A model generated the notes under the pieces. It searched no databases. It had not been told where the DNA came from and worked only from the letters and a program-made list of their open reading frames with translations. Source: a virus. From it: a stretch of DNA of 40,853 nt. Position numbers and translations under genes: made by a program. The first letter of the stretch is position 1; each line of letters begins with the position of its first letter. This document shows, in pieces, positions 7,607 to 15,579 of this stretch. Where the stretch lies: positions 1-40,853 of the IMG/VR virus record IMGVR_UViG_3300037258_000475. One strand, 5' to 3'.

Positions 7607-8010
7607 TCGACCCGCCGCCCCCGGCCGAGCTGGCGTTCCTGACCGAGGCGATCGGCGCCGAGGCGACGCTGGCGTTGATCGAGGCGCGGGCGGGCACGCG
7701 GGTCTATGTGCCGTGCCGGATCGATCCGGGCTGCCCGCTGGCGAAGATGATCGGCCAGGACGCCGCGCTGGCGCTGGCGGCGCAACATGGCGGCTGCTAC
7801 ATCGCGGTGCCCTCGGCGAAGCGGTGGCGCGCGACGGTCTATCGGGCGCGGTCGATGACGAACGCGCAGATCGCGCTGGCGCTGCGGCTGAACGAGCGCA
7901 CGGTGGAGCGGTATTTCGCCACCGATCTGGGCATCCGCCGTCATCCGACGCAGGTGCCGTCGCGACGTGGCGAGGCCGCAGCAATCCGACAGACCGAAAT
8001 GCCGTTGTGA
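7603..8010 (+). CDS. Mor/C-family middle transcription activator
   Basis: The 135-residue protein is close to the 129 residues of Mu Mor. It starts at ATG 7603 (atga overlap). The N-terminal half has the Mor dimerisation-domain pattern EAIGAEATLALIEARAGTRV followed by PLAKMIGQDAALALAAQHGG. Residues 86-105 (TNAQIALALRLNERTVERYF) form a helix-turn-helix. Mor activates the middle promoter and so leads to expression of the late genes; its place at the end of the early operon and just before the lysis genes agrees. Two extra cysteines (C38, C44) lie in the linker. The TGA stop is the first triplet of a palindromic repeat. Confidence 0.82.
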   Translation: MIDPPPPAELAFLTEAIGAEATLALIEARAGTRVYVPCRIDPGCPLAKMIGQDAALALAAQHGGCYIAVPSAKRWRATVYRARSMTNAQIALALRLNERTVERYFATDLGIRRHPTQVPSRRGEAAAIRQTEMPL

Positions 8011-8031
8011 TGCCGGTGGGCGCCGGCATGA
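8008..8031 (+). repeat. 24-base palindromic repeat, copy 1
   Basis: A perfect hairpin with 7-bp arms atgccgg (8010-8016) and ccggcat (8023-8029) around the loop tgggcg, flanked by tga on both sides. The same 24 bases occur at 17650 and 30314. The first tga is the stop codon of the Mor-like gene. It may work as a weak terminator or mRNA-stabilising element at the early/late border, and it looks like a REP-type repeat. Confidence 0.85.
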
Positions 8032-8069
8032 CTTGGCGCCGCATGCACTCGCACGGTGACGGCTTGTAA

Positions 8070-8097
8070 GCCCGCGTCGCGATCCTCGCACGCGGGC
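8070..8097 (+). terminator. GC-rich hairpin between early and lysis genes
   Basis: The arms gcccgcgt (8070-8077) and acgcgggc (8090-8097) pair perfectly over 8 bp with a 12-base loop. No run of T follows, so it is not a classical intrinsic terminator. It lies in the 106-base gap between the Mor-like gene and the holin-like gene, where Mu carries a regulated late promoter. I cannot recognise promoter boxes in the gap. Confidence 0.4.
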
Positions 8098-8116
8098 GTC
8101 ATGCCGGAGGGGCAAC

Positions 8117-8464
8117 GTGAACGCCACCACACTGAAAACGTGGTTCGGCCAGGTGACGACAGGTATCGGCGCGCTGATCGGTGCGCCTGTCGTGATCGCG
8201 CTGATGACGCATCAGATCACGCTCGACCAGGCGGTGCCGGGCATTGTCGCCGCGGTGATGGGGATGATCTGGCCCGAGAACAAGCAGCTTGCGGGCTCGG
8301 CGCAGACCCTCGCGGCCGATGCCGTGGTGCTGATCCCGCAGCTTCTGAGCGCGTATCACACCGGGCTGCAGCATGGCGCGCAGGCTGTGGCGCAGGCCGC
8401 GCCGACGCCGAACGCGAACACCGCCGCATCGCCGACCGCGGCCGTCGCCAAGACGGCAACCTGA
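8117..8464 (+). CDS. Holin-like small membrane protein
   Basis: The 115-residue protein starts at GTG 8117, preceded by the ribosome site ggagggg (8105-8111). Residues ~15-55 hold two hydrophobic stretches (GIGALIGAPVVIALM and AVPGIVAAVMGMIWPEN) separated by a short polar turn, then a helical part and a low-complexity Ala/Pro/Thr tail. The size, two membrane segments and place at the head of the late genes suit a phage holin or a related lysis membrane protein. No family-specific motif proves it. Confidence 0.6.
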   Translation: MNATTLKTWFGQVTTGIGALIGAPVVIALMTHQITLDQAVPGIVAAVMGMIWPENKQLAGSAQTLAADAVVLIPQLLSAYHTGLQHGAQAVAQAAPTPNANTAASPTAAVAKTAT

Positions 8465-8517
8465 CGATCGCGCGGGGCGATCTCGCTCAATCCCTGATCT
8501 ACAACCGGAGACCACCG

Positions 8518-9156
8518 ATGACCTTCTTCCTGCTGACCTGCTGCCTGATCTTCCTGGCCCTTCTGGTCGTTCGCAGTGTGCAATTCATTCTGCTCCTGGT
8601 GCCCGATGGTCTACGGAAGCCGGTCAGCGGCCTGTCTCGCTGCATTCCCACCGTCGTGACCATCTTCGCCGGCACGCTGCTGCTCGTTGCGTGCGCCACG
8701 CAGTCGCCGGCGCCGTCCAGTGCCTCGGCCAGTACGTCGGCGCCTGTCGCGGCTACACCGACGCCAGTGGCCACACCAGCTCCGGCGGCGACCTTCGCGC
8801 AACTCACCGACGCGGATTTCATTCACTCGCTCGTAATCGCGCAGAACGTCGATCCGCATTGGACGAGTTGCGGCACTTATCTGCACGCGAACTTCGATAC
8901 CCTTGTCGCTGCGCTGAGCGGTCCGGCTTCCGGCGGTATGATCCAGCCGGTCACAGCCTTCGAGCAAGGGCACATCGGCTTGAACAACCTGCTGAGCAAT
9001 GGCACCGGATCGGGCATCTACGCCTTCAACGGCGCGTGCGGCGCATATTCGGCCGACCTCCGAAGCCAGGGCATGACCGCTGCCGCAGCCCTGGCCGCGC
9101 TTCTCGGCAGGATCGGCATCCGTGTCGCGGTGCCGGCGCTGCCGATGGTGCCGTGA
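8518..9156 (+). CDS. Membrane/lipoprotein-like lysis-region protein
   Basis: 212 residues from ATG 8518, with ccggag just upstream. Residues 3-28 are a strong membrane segment and 43-58 a second one ending in the lipobox-like LVAC (Cys59). A Ser/Pro/Ala/Thr linker (~62-92) leads to a C-terminal domain with DADFIHSLVIAQNVD and three cysteines. An in-frame GTG at 8599 (codon 28) would give a shorter product with a classic lipoprotein signal: basic start, hydrophobic core, LVAC. The context between a holin-like protein and a hydrolase suggests a role in lysis, perhaps spanin-like, but I see no Rz/Rz1 similarity. Confidence 0.6.
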   Translation: MTFFLLTCCLIFLALLVVRSVQFILLLVPDGLRKPVSGLSRCIPTVVTIFAGTLLLVACATQSPAPSSASASTSAPVAATPTPVATPAPAATFAQLTDADFIHSLVIAQNVDPHWTSCGTYLHANFDTLVAALSGPASGGMIQPVTAFEQGHIGLNNLLSNGTGSGIYAFNGACGAYSADLRSQGMTAAAALAALLGRIGIRVAVPALPMVP

Positions 9157-9160
9157 CGTG

Positions 9161-9790
9161 ATGCTGTCCGACGTCGGCCTGGCGCTGCTCCAGGCCGACA
9201 GCTACGCCGCGGCGCCGCCGTTGGGCCAGGTGTTCGATGCCGGGCCGGACCGCGCCGTGATCAACCGCTTCCCCGGCTGTGTCGTGGTCACCGTGCGCGG
9301 GACCGCGAACCCGGCCGGATGGTGGTCGGATTTTCAGATCGCACCGAAGATCCCGCGCACCCATCCCACATTGGGCGTCTGCGAAGACGGCTTCCTGACC
9401 GGCGCCGAGGCGCTGTTTCGCGTGGTCAGCCCGCAATTGGGAACCGACCCGCCGACGCCGCTGGTCGTTCAGGGGCATTCCCGCGGCGCTGCGATCGCAC
9501 CGATCCTCGCGATGTTGCTCGGCGCGGCGCGGTGCGTGGCCTGGGAAGCGCCCTGGGGCAACGGCCAGCAGCTCCGCGACATGATCGCGGCGTCCGGCAT
9601 GACCGGGCAACAGTACTGGCATGGAGACGATCCGGTGCCGCTGGTGCCCGCCGAGCCGTGGCTGGTGATGGCGAATTTCGCGATCCGGCATTTCGGGCGT
9701 TGGACGGCAAATCCGTTCGATAGCCACGGCATCGCGGGGATCGTGGCGGACGTGCGGGCCGGCGCGATCGGACCCCCGGAAGCGGCGTGA
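9161..9790 (+). CDS. Alpha/beta-hydrolase, lipase class 3-like
   Basis: 209 residues from ATG 9161; a GTG one codon upstream is possible. The nucleophile elbow GHSRG places Ser107 after the strand PLVVQ. Asp156 or Asp157 (HGDDPVP) and His189 (SHGIAG) are in the right order for a catalytic triad. VVVTVRGTANPAGWWSDFQI resembles the lid and oxyanion region of class 3 lipases. There is no signal peptide. In the lysis module it may cleave membrane lipid or envelope esters during release; this is an inference. No peptidoglycan hydrolase fold is present in this gene. Confidence 0.78.
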   Translation: MLSDVGLALLQADSYAAAPPLGQVFDAGPDRAVINRFPGCVVVTVRGTANPAGWWSDFQIAPKIPRTHPTLGVCEDGFLTGAEALFRVVSPQLGTDPPTPLVVQGHSRGAAIAPILAMLLGAARCVAWEAPWGNGQQLRDMIAASGMTGQQYWHGDDPVPLVPAEPWLVMANFAIRHFGRWTANPFDSHGIAGIVADVRAGAIGPPEAA

Positions 9791-9794
9791 GGGC

Positions 9795-10001
9795 ATGGAC
9801 GATGCGGACCAGGCGCAATCGATCGACGAGCTGGCGCTGGCCGTGGCGCTGCGCGGCGTGAAGGTGCCGATGGGCCGCAACGAAGGGCTGACGTGCCTGG
9901 CGTGCGGCAACGACATCCCGGCGGGACGGCGTCGGGCGATCGAAGGCTGCGAGCTGTGCGTGGACTGCCAGGGACGGCTGGAGCGGGGAATGGGGCGGTG
10001 A
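9795..10001 (+). CDS. DksA/TraR-family C4 zinc-finger protein
   Basis: 68 residues from ATG 9795. The N-terminal half is an acidic helix (DADQAQSIDELALAVALRG). The C-terminal half has the C4 finger C34-x2-C37 with C55-x2-C58 in the setting LTCLACGNDIPAGRRRAIEG, which is typical of short TraR-like phage proteins. Such proteins bind the RNA-polymerase secondary channel and mimic DksA with ppGpp, or are simply phage-encoded homologues of unknown target. An extra cysteine (C52) precedes the second pair. The stop overlaps the next GTG. Confidence 0.85.
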   Translation: MDDADQAQSIDELALAVALRGVKVPMGRNEGLTCLACGNDIPAGRRRAIEGCELCVDCQGRLERGMGR

Positions 10002-10351
10002 TCGACTGGGCAACACTATCTGCTACCTCGATCGCTGTCGTCACCGTTGGCGGCACTGTGGTCGGCGTGGCGACACGCATGATCCGCCATACGCTGCAGG
10101 CGCGGTTCGCAACGATCGCCTCGGTCAATGCGGTGGTGGACAGGCTGGAAACGATCGAGCGCCGCATGGAGCAGATGCCCAACGCCAGCAGCATCGCAGC
10201 GTTCGGGGCGCGACTTGGCGGCGTCGAGCAAAACATCGCCGTGGCGGCGGCGAACATCGCAGGCACCAAGGAAGGGCTGTCACGCGTCGAGCACATGATG
10301 GGGTTGCTGCTGGAGGCCGAGTTGCGGAAAGAGGGGAGCGTCAAGTCATGA
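9998..10351 (+). CDS. DUF2730-like protein with membrane segment and coiled coil
   Basis: 117 residues from GTG 9998 (gtga overlap). A membrane helix near the N-terminus (SIAVVTVGGTVVGVATRMI) is followed by a long amphipathic helix with VVDRLETIERRMEQMP, typical of the DUF2730 proteins found between the lysis and terminase genes of Mu-like phages. Its function is unknown; anchoring or a lysis-accessory role has been assumed from context only. The stop overlaps the next ATG. Confidence 0.78.
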   Translation: MIDWATLSATSIAVVTVGGTVVGVATRMIRHTLQARFATIASVNAVVDRLETIERRMEQMPNASSIAAFGARLGGVEQNIAVAAANIAGTKEGLSRVEHMMGLLLEAELRKEGSVKS

Positions 10352-10650
10352 GCCTGGCGGTCGTGCTGGCGGAAGATCAGCGCCTGGTGATCCTGCGGAC
10401 GCTCTCCGACGTCGCCAATTATCAGTTGAACGAACAGGTGCTGCATAGCGCCCTGAAGGCAATCGGCCACAGCGTCACGCACGATGTGGTGCGCGGCCAT
10501 CTTCAGTGGCTGAAAGATGCCGGGCTGGTGCGGATCGAGACGTTGGCGCTGCCGTCCGGGGAGCTGTGGGTGGCGCATCTGATGGCACGCGGCCAGGACG
10601 TGGCGGGCGGCGCGCATTTCCCCGGCGTGGCGCGACTGCCGGCGGAATAG
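10348..10650 (+). CDS. Mu gp26-like winged-helix protein
   Basis: 100 residues from ATG 10348 (atga overlap). The sequence AEDQRLVILRTLSDVANYQL near the start, then THDVVRGHLQWLKDAGLVRI, has the helix-turn-helix-wing arrangement, and the ending ELWVAHLMARGQDVAGG is typical of the gp26 family located directly before the gp27-like terminase gene. Predicted to bind DNA. Its exact role is unknown. Confidence 0.82.
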   Translation: MSLAVVLAEDQRLVILRTLSDVANYQLNEQVLHSALKAIGHSVTHDVVRGHLQWLKDAGLVRIETLALPSGELWVAHLMARGQDVAGGAHFPGVARLPAE

Positions 10651-10654
10651 GCCG

Positions 10655-11218
10655 ATGGCACGGCCTTCCAGCATCGACAAGTTTCCGCCGGAGATCCGCG
10701 AGGAGATCGGGCGGCTGCGGCTGGAGGGCGTGTCGATCGACGACATCCTGGCGCATCTGCGCGCGATGCAGGGCGGCGCGTTCGTGCCGAGCCGGTCGGC
10801 ACTGGGGCGGCACGTAAAGGGGCTGGAGGCGGTGACCGAGCGCATCCGCAACAGCCGCGCGGTGGCCGAGGCGGTCGTCAAGCAGCTCGGCGATGCGCCG
10901 GAGAGCCATGCGGCGCGGATGAACATCGAGCTGCTGCATACGGCGGTGCTGGAGCTGTTCGCCGGCGCGGCGGACGAGGGCAGCGTGTTCGCGCCGGATG
11001 CGAAGAGCGTGATGTTCCTGGCGAAGGCGATGGCGGACCTGGCGGGAGCGAGCAAGAAGAACGTCGATTTCATTGCGGCGGTGGAGAAGCGCGCGGCGGA
11101 GCGGGCGAAGACCGCGGCCTCGGCGGCGGTGGAGCTGGTGGCGCGCGAGCGGGGGATCAGTGCGGACACGCTGAACGCGATCAAGGCGGGGATTTTTGGG
11201 GTGAGGGCGGCGGCGTGA
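10655..11218 (+). CDS. DUF3486 family, Mu gp27-like small terminase subunit
   Basis: 187 residues from ATG 10655. The N-terminus MARPSSIDKFPPEIREEIGR with a helix-turn-helix region (SIDDILAHL, then PSRSALGRHVKGLE) is characteristic of DUF3486. A helical oligomerisation region with ERAKTAASAAVELVARERGI follows. In Mu, gp27 is thought to act as the small terminase that recognises the left-end pac site for headful packaging. It lies two short genes before the large terminase. Confidence 0.87.
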   Translation: MARPSSIDKFPPEIREEIGRLRLEGVSIDDILAHLRAMQGGAFVPSRSALGRHVKGLEAVTERIRNSRAVAEAVVKQLGDAPESHAARMNIELLHTAVLELFAGAADEGSVFAPDAKSVMFLAKAMADLAGASKKNVDFIAAVEKRAAERAKTAASAAVELVARERGISADTLNAIKAGIFGVRAAA

Positions 11219-11307
11219 AGAGCAGCGATCTCGTCTGGTTGGCGTTCGCGCTGGCGCTGTTCGCGCTGGGGCTGGCTGCGGCGTTCGGCAAGGTGCCCCC
11301 GGCGTGA
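11215..11307 (+). CDS. 30-residue single-span membrane peptide
   Basis: It starts at GTG 11215 overlapping the previous TGA, and its own TGA overlaps the next GTG. A single hydrophobic helix (LVWLAFALALFALGLAAAFG) takes up nearly all of the peptide. The coupling at both ends is the argument for translation. The role is unknown; small membrane peptides are common beside terminase and lysis genes. Confidence 0.5.
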   Translation: MKSSDLVWLAFALALFALGLAAAFGKVPPA

Positions 11308-11786
11308 GCCTGGAGCGCGTCCTGGCGGTCTACGAGGGCTCGGACGGCGACGCCACGAAGGCGCTGTATGCCGAGCTGGAGCAACTCGGGCCGTCAGGGA
11401 TCATCGCAGCCTTTTTGCTGCGCGCACAGAAGAACAGCAGCCGGGCCAAGGTCTATCGCAGGCGCGGCAATCGCGACGCAGCCTATGACCGAAAGGAGTG
11501 GGCGATAGACCAACTTGTGAGGACGCTTAGGTCGCATGCTGGCGCATGCTCGATACGATGGGGATGGGGCGCCGATCCCGAACAGCCCGTGCACAAGGCC
11601 GTTCTGTATGTTGATCTGCCAACCGGCCAGGTCAGCTTCCACACACAGCATCGGGTGACGGCTCAGCGCGGCGATGGACCGGACTATCCGGGCGAGTGGG
11701 ACGGCATCAAGGGGCAGTCGCCGGACAGGGTCATCCGGTTCGCGACGCGGGTGCTGAAGAGCGTCGAGGTGGCCGATGCCGCTTAA
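11304..11786 (+). CDS. Conserved phage hypothetical protein before the terminase
   Basis: 160 residues from GTG 11304 (gtga overlap). It has a helical N-terminus (VLAVYEGSDGDATKALYAEL), a basic middle with SSRAKVYRRRGNRDAAYDRK and a C-terminal beta-rich part with VLYVDLPTGQVSFHTQHR and GPDYPGEWDG. I recall similar proteins in phages and prophages but no known function. The middle is less G+C-rich than the flanks. It overlaps the terminase gene by eleven bases. Confidence 0.65.
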   Translation: MSLERVLAVYEGSDGDATKALYAELEQLGPSGIIAAFLLRAQKNSSRAKVYRRRGNRDAAYDRKEWAIDQLVRTLRSHAGACSIRWGWGADPEQPVHKAVLYVDLPTGQVSFHTQHRVTAQRGDGPDYPGEWDGIKGQSPDRVIRFATRVLKSVEVADAA

Positions 11787-13365
11787 CGCGCTGCCCGACG
11801 TCTTCCTGCCGTCTCAGCAGGAACTGTGGACCTCGATCGACCACAACGCTCTGACCATCGTCGAGAAATCGCGCCGCACCGGCTACACTTGGACCGTCGC
11901 GGCGATCGCCGTTGGCATTGCCGCAGCGGCGCACAGCGCGGGCGGTAAGGACGTCATCTACACCGCCTATGAGAAGACCGTCGGCCGGGAGTTCATCGAT
12001 TACTGCGCCGACTGGGCCAAAGCCTTTGCGGTGGCCGCCGGCGAGATGGAAGAGCAGGTGTTTCCCGACCCGGACAATCCAGACCGAACGATCTGGACCT
12101 TCCGCATCCATTTCGACAGCGGCTTCGACATCGTCGCACTGCCGAGTGTGCCGCGCAGCTTCCGCGGTCGCCAGGGCGTCGCCATCCTGGACGAGGCGGC
12201 CTTCATGACCGACCTGCCCGGCATGCTGACGGCCGCCTATGCCTACCTGATCCACCTCGGCAAGGTCGTTGTGATCAGCACGCACAACGGTGAAGACAAC
12301 CCTTTCAACGCGCTGATCAACGAGGTGCGGGGCGGTAAGCGCGGTGGTGTGGTGCTTCGTTTCACGTTCGATCAAGCCCAGGGTGAGGGTCTTTTCAAGC
12401 GTATCTGCCTGCGCGAGGGCAAGCCGTGGTCGCAGGAGGCGGAGGACGCGTGGCGGGCGGAGATCTTCGGCATCTACCGCGCCAACGCGGACGAGGAACT
12501 GAACGTCATTCCGAACCCGGCGGGGGGCGCCTATCTGACGACGCCGCTGATCGAGGCGCGGATGCGCGCCGGCATCCCGGTGCTGCGGCTGGAACGCACC
12601 GGCGAGTTCACGATGTGGCCGGAACACATGCGCCAAGCGGACATCGCGACGTGGATCCGCGAGAACCTCGATCCGGTGCTGAAGACACTCGACCAGGCAC
12701 TGCCGCACTGTTTCGGGTTCGACTTCGCGCGCAAAGGCGACCTGTCGGTGTTCATACCGGCGGCGCTCGGGCGCGACCTGGTGCGGCGTGTGCCGTTCAC
12801 CCTGGAGATGCACAACGTGCCGTTCGCGCAGCAGCGCCAGGTGCTGTGGCACATCATCAAGTTCGTGCGGCTGTGGCGGGCCGGCAAAATGGACGCGACC
12901 GGCAACGGCGCGCAGATCGCCGAGGAAACGGTTCAGCAGTTCGGCACCTGGATCGAGGCCGTGATGCTGAACGAGCCGTGGTATCGGGCGAACATGCCGC
13001 CCTACAAGGCTGCATTCGAGGAAGCGATGCTGGAGCTGCCTCGGGATGACGGCGTGCTGGACGATCATAGGTCGCTGAAGATCGTGCGCGGGGTTGCCAG
13101 GGTGCCGGAGCGCACGCTGTCCGACGACGGCAAGCAGCGGCACGGCGACGCGGCGATCGCCGGCGTCCTGATGTATGCGGCGAGCCGGGCCGATCCCGAA
13201 TTCTACGGCTACGATGCGGCCAGCACGCGGCGGTCCAACAACGGCGTCACCAGCACCGGCTGGCGCGATCGGCCGGACACGTGGGCCGAGGATCATCCTC
13301 CACCAGGGCGCGGCCTGATGCCGCCGTTGCGCGGCGGCATCATGCCGATGCGAGGCCGGCCGTGA
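11776..13365 (+). CDS. Mu gp28-like large terminase subunit
   Basis: 529 residues from ATG 11776. The ATPase half has a divergent Walker A (EKSRRTGYT, residues 30-38) and Walker B VAILDEAAF (Asp139, Glu140), followed by the coupling motif VVISTHNG. The C-terminal nuclease half begins FGFDFARKGDLSVF, where the first acidic residue of the RNase-H-like active site lies. It cuts phage/host DNA and pumps it into the prohead. Length and motifs match gp28 of Mu-like phages, and portal, MuF and MuG follow in the normal order. Confidence 0.93.
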   Translation: MPLNALPDVFLPSQQELWTSIDHNALTIVEKSRRTGYTWTVAAIAVGIAAAAHSAGGKDVIYTAYEKTVGREFIDYCADWAKAFAVAAGEMEEQVFPDPDNPDRTIWTFRIHFDSGFDIVALPSVPRSFRGRQGVAILDEAAFMTDLPGMLTAAYAYLIHLGKVVVISTHNGEDNPFNALINEVRGGKRGGVVLRFTFDQAQGEGLFKRICLREGKPWSQEAEDAWRAEIFGIYRANADEELNVIPNPAGGAYLTTPLIEARMRAGIPVLRLERTGEFTMWPEHMRQADIATWIRENLDPVLKTLDQALPHCFGFDFARKGDLSVFIPAALGRDLVRRVPFTLEMHNVPFAQQRQVLWHIIKFVRLWRAGKMDATGNGAQIAEETVQQFGTWIEAVMLNEPWYRANMPPYKAAFEEAMLELPRDDGVLDDHRSLKIVRGVARVPERTLSDDGKQRHGDAAIAGVLMYAASRADPEFYGYDAASTRRSNNGVTSTGWRDRPDTWAEDHPPPGRGLMPPLRGGIMPMRGRP

Positions 13366-13661
13366 AGGTCTGGTGGGGCGATACCGACACGGTGGAGGAA
13401 GAAGCGGCGCGGATGACCGGGACGCTGGTGCCGTGGTGCCGCGAGCGGCTGCGGCTGCTGGCGCAGATCGACATGACCGCGAACGATCGCGGGCTGGTGG
13501 AAGGCTTGATGCGGCGTTCCGATGCCGAGCTGACCGCGGAGCGGCGGCACTGGATCCGGCAGCTTCTGTGGCGCTACCGCCGCGTGCTGGCCGGGGATAT
13601 CCGCCCGAGGGTGAACCCGGACGATCCGGTCGTGCGCGCGATGGAGGAAGCCGGTGTCTGA
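13362..13661 (+). CDS. Hypothetical protein between terminase and portal
   Basis: 99 residues from GTG 13362 (gtga overlap). A helical, charged protein with VEEEAARMTGTLVPWCRERL and LTAERRHWIRQLLWRYRRVL. It overlaps the portal start by eight bases. No family recognised. The position suggests a packaging or portal accessory role, which is only context. Confidence 0.6.
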   Translation: MKVWWGDTDTVEEEAARMTGTLVPWCRERLRLLAQIDMTANDRGLVEGLMRRSDAELTAERRHWIRQLLWRYRRVLAGDIRPRVNPDDPVVRAMEEAGV

Positions 13662-15579
13662 AGCGCTGTCGAGCCTGATCGACCAACACGGAAGGCGCAT
13701 CCCGCGGGCGGAGATCGCCGCGCTGCGGGAGGAGATCAGCCCGGTCGGCGCGATCCATGCCCGGCCGCCGTTCGAGGGGCATTTCGCGTTCGGCATGGAC
13801 CCGGCGCGGCTGGGTGCATTCATCCGCGCCGCGGACACCGGCAACACGCTGAACTGGATGATCCTGGCGGAAGAAATCGAAGAACTCTTTCCGCACTATT
13901 ACGCGGTTCTCAGCAAGCGCCGGCGGCAGGTCTCGCAGCTTCCGATCACGGTGAACGACGCGGCGGACAACCCGCAGGCGAAGAAGCACGGCGACCTGGT
14001 GCGGGACTGGCTGAAGACCGACGTGCTGCAACAGTCGCTGTTCGGGATGCTGGACGCGATCGGCAAGGGCTACTCGGTTCACGAGATCATCTGGGAAAGC
14101 ACGCCGAGACGGGTGCGGCCGGCGCAACTGCTGTATCGGCCGCCGCGGTTCTTCGAGCTGAGCTGGGTGGACGGCGCGACGGTCTGGCTGCGCACCGAAA
14201 ACGGCTTCCAGGATCTGATGCCGCACAAGTTCATCGTGCATCGGCACCCGAGCAAGTCGGGGCTGATCGCGCGGAGCGGCCTGACGCGGGCGGTGGCGTT
14301 CCTGTGGCTGTATGCGACCTATACGGCGAAGGACTGGGCGGTGTTCTGCCAGGGCTACGGCATGCCGATCCGCGTCGGCCGGTACGGGCCGGAGGCGTCG
14401 GAGACCGACAAGCATGTGCTGTGGCAGGCGGTGTCCTCGATCGCCGGCGACGTGGCGGCGATCATCCCGAAGTCGATGGAGATCGAGTTCGTCAAAGGCA
14501 ACGAGGGGACCGCCGGGACCGAGCTGTATCTGAAGCGGGCCGACTGGCTGGACCGCCAGGTGTCCAAGCTGGTGCTGGGCAGCACGGCTGGCACCGACGC
14601 GATCGCCGGCGGCCACGCGGTGGGCAAGGAACACCGCGAGGTCGAGCAGGACGTCGAGAATTTCGACGCCGGGCTGCTGGCGTTCACGCTGACGCGCCAG
14701 GTCATCCCCGCCATGGTGGCGTTCACCCATGGCCCGCAGGACGAATATCCGACGTTGACGATCGGGCGCCCCGACCTGGTGCCGTTGCCCGACCTGATCT
14801 CGGCCATCAAGGAATGGGGGCCGATGGGGATGAAGGTGAAGGCGCAGCAGCTTCTTGAGCGGCTGCAGCTTGAGGAACCGGAGGACGGCGACGAGATCGT
14901 GGGCGGCGTGCCGGCGCACATGCTGGAGCGCGTCGACGTGCCCGCGGCGCCGACGACCGGCGACGTGGATATCCCGGACAACGATACGACTGATCGCGAT
15001 GGCCAGCGGCGGCCGCGGGTGAACAAGCCGCCGCCGGGGCCGGTGCGGAACACGTTCCTCGGGCGGTTGATCTCGCTGCATGCGCAGGCCGACCCGGAGA
15101 TCCTGGAGGCGTTGACCGAGCGGCTGGGGCAGGAAGCGGCCGGGGCGCTGGCGGGGCTGACCGACCAGGTGCGGCAGGCATTCGAGCAGGCGACGGATCT
15201 GCGCGACCTGGCGCACCGCGTGCACGCGCTGAAGCTGAAGCCGGCGGCGTTCGCCGAGGCGATGGCGCGCGGCATGGCGCTGGCGCAGCTCGTCGGCCAG
15301 GCGAACCTGGTGGAGGAGCTGGGCACGCATGCTCGGCTGGAGCGCATGGTGGCGCTGACCGCGGCCGAGCGGGACGCGTTGAGCGATGACGACTTCGCGG
15401 TGCCGGCCAAGCGGGAGCTGCCGATCAAGGATCGGAACCATGTCAAGGCGGCCTGGGACCTGGTGGACACCACCAAGGATCTGACCGAGGCGGAGCGGGG
15501 CGAGGCACGGCGGCGGATTTTGGCGCGGGCGAAGGCGCTGGGTATCGATACGAGCGGGTGGGAGGGAGCTGCGACATGA
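13654..15579 (+). CDS. DUF935 portal protein (Mu gp29-like) with C-terminal extension
   Basis: 641 residues from GTG 13654. Portal features are the N-terminal GNTLNWMILAEEIEELFPHY, the GKGYSVHEIIWE segment, and KAQQLLERLQL near residue 405. The DUF935 part spans about 1-420. A helical region (~455-560, with ALAGLTDQVRQAFEQATDL) and a distinct C-terminal domain (~578-641: VPAKRELPIKDRNHVKAAWD, then GEARRRILARAKALGIDTS) follow; the last resembles DUF6582, which I recall as a separate small domain in phage proteins. The portal forms the dodecameric DNA gate at one capsid vertex. Confidence 0.9.
   Translation: MSEALSSLIDQHGRRIPRAEIAALREEISPVGAIHARPPFEGHFAFGMDPARLGAFIRAADTGNTLNWMILAEEIEELFPHYYAVLSKRRRQVSQLPITVNDAADNPQAKKHGDLVRDWLKTDVLQQSLFGMLDAIGKGYSVHEIIWESTPRRVRPAQLLYRPPRFFELSWVDGATVWLRTENGFQDLMPHKFIVHRHPSKSGLIARSGLTRAVAFLWLYATYTAKDWAVFCQGYGMPIRVGRYGPEASETDKHVLWQAVSSIAGDVAAIIPKSMEIEFVKGNEGTAGTELYLKRADWLDRQVSKLVLGSTAGTDAIAGGHAVGKEHREVEQDVENFDAGLLAFTLTRQVIPAMVAFTHGPQDEYPTLTIGRPDLVPLPDLISAIKEWGPMGMKVKAQQLLERLQLEEPEDGDEIVGGVPAHMLERVDVPAAPTTGDVDIPDNDTTDRDGQRRPRVNKPPPGPVRNTFLGRLISLHAQADPEILEALTERLGQEAAGALAGLTDQVRQAFEQATDLRDLAHRVHALKLKPAAFAEAMARGMALAQLVGQANLVEELGTHARLERMVALTAAERDALSDDDFAVPAKRELPIKDRNHVKAAWDLVDTTKDLTEAERGEARRRILARAKALGIDTSGWEGAAT

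Noticed and set aside
8010-8070. Short frame starting inside palindrome copy 1 (MPVGAGMTW...)
   Set aside because: The same N-terminus appears at all three repeat copies because of the repeat itself. It is not conserved coding sequence.
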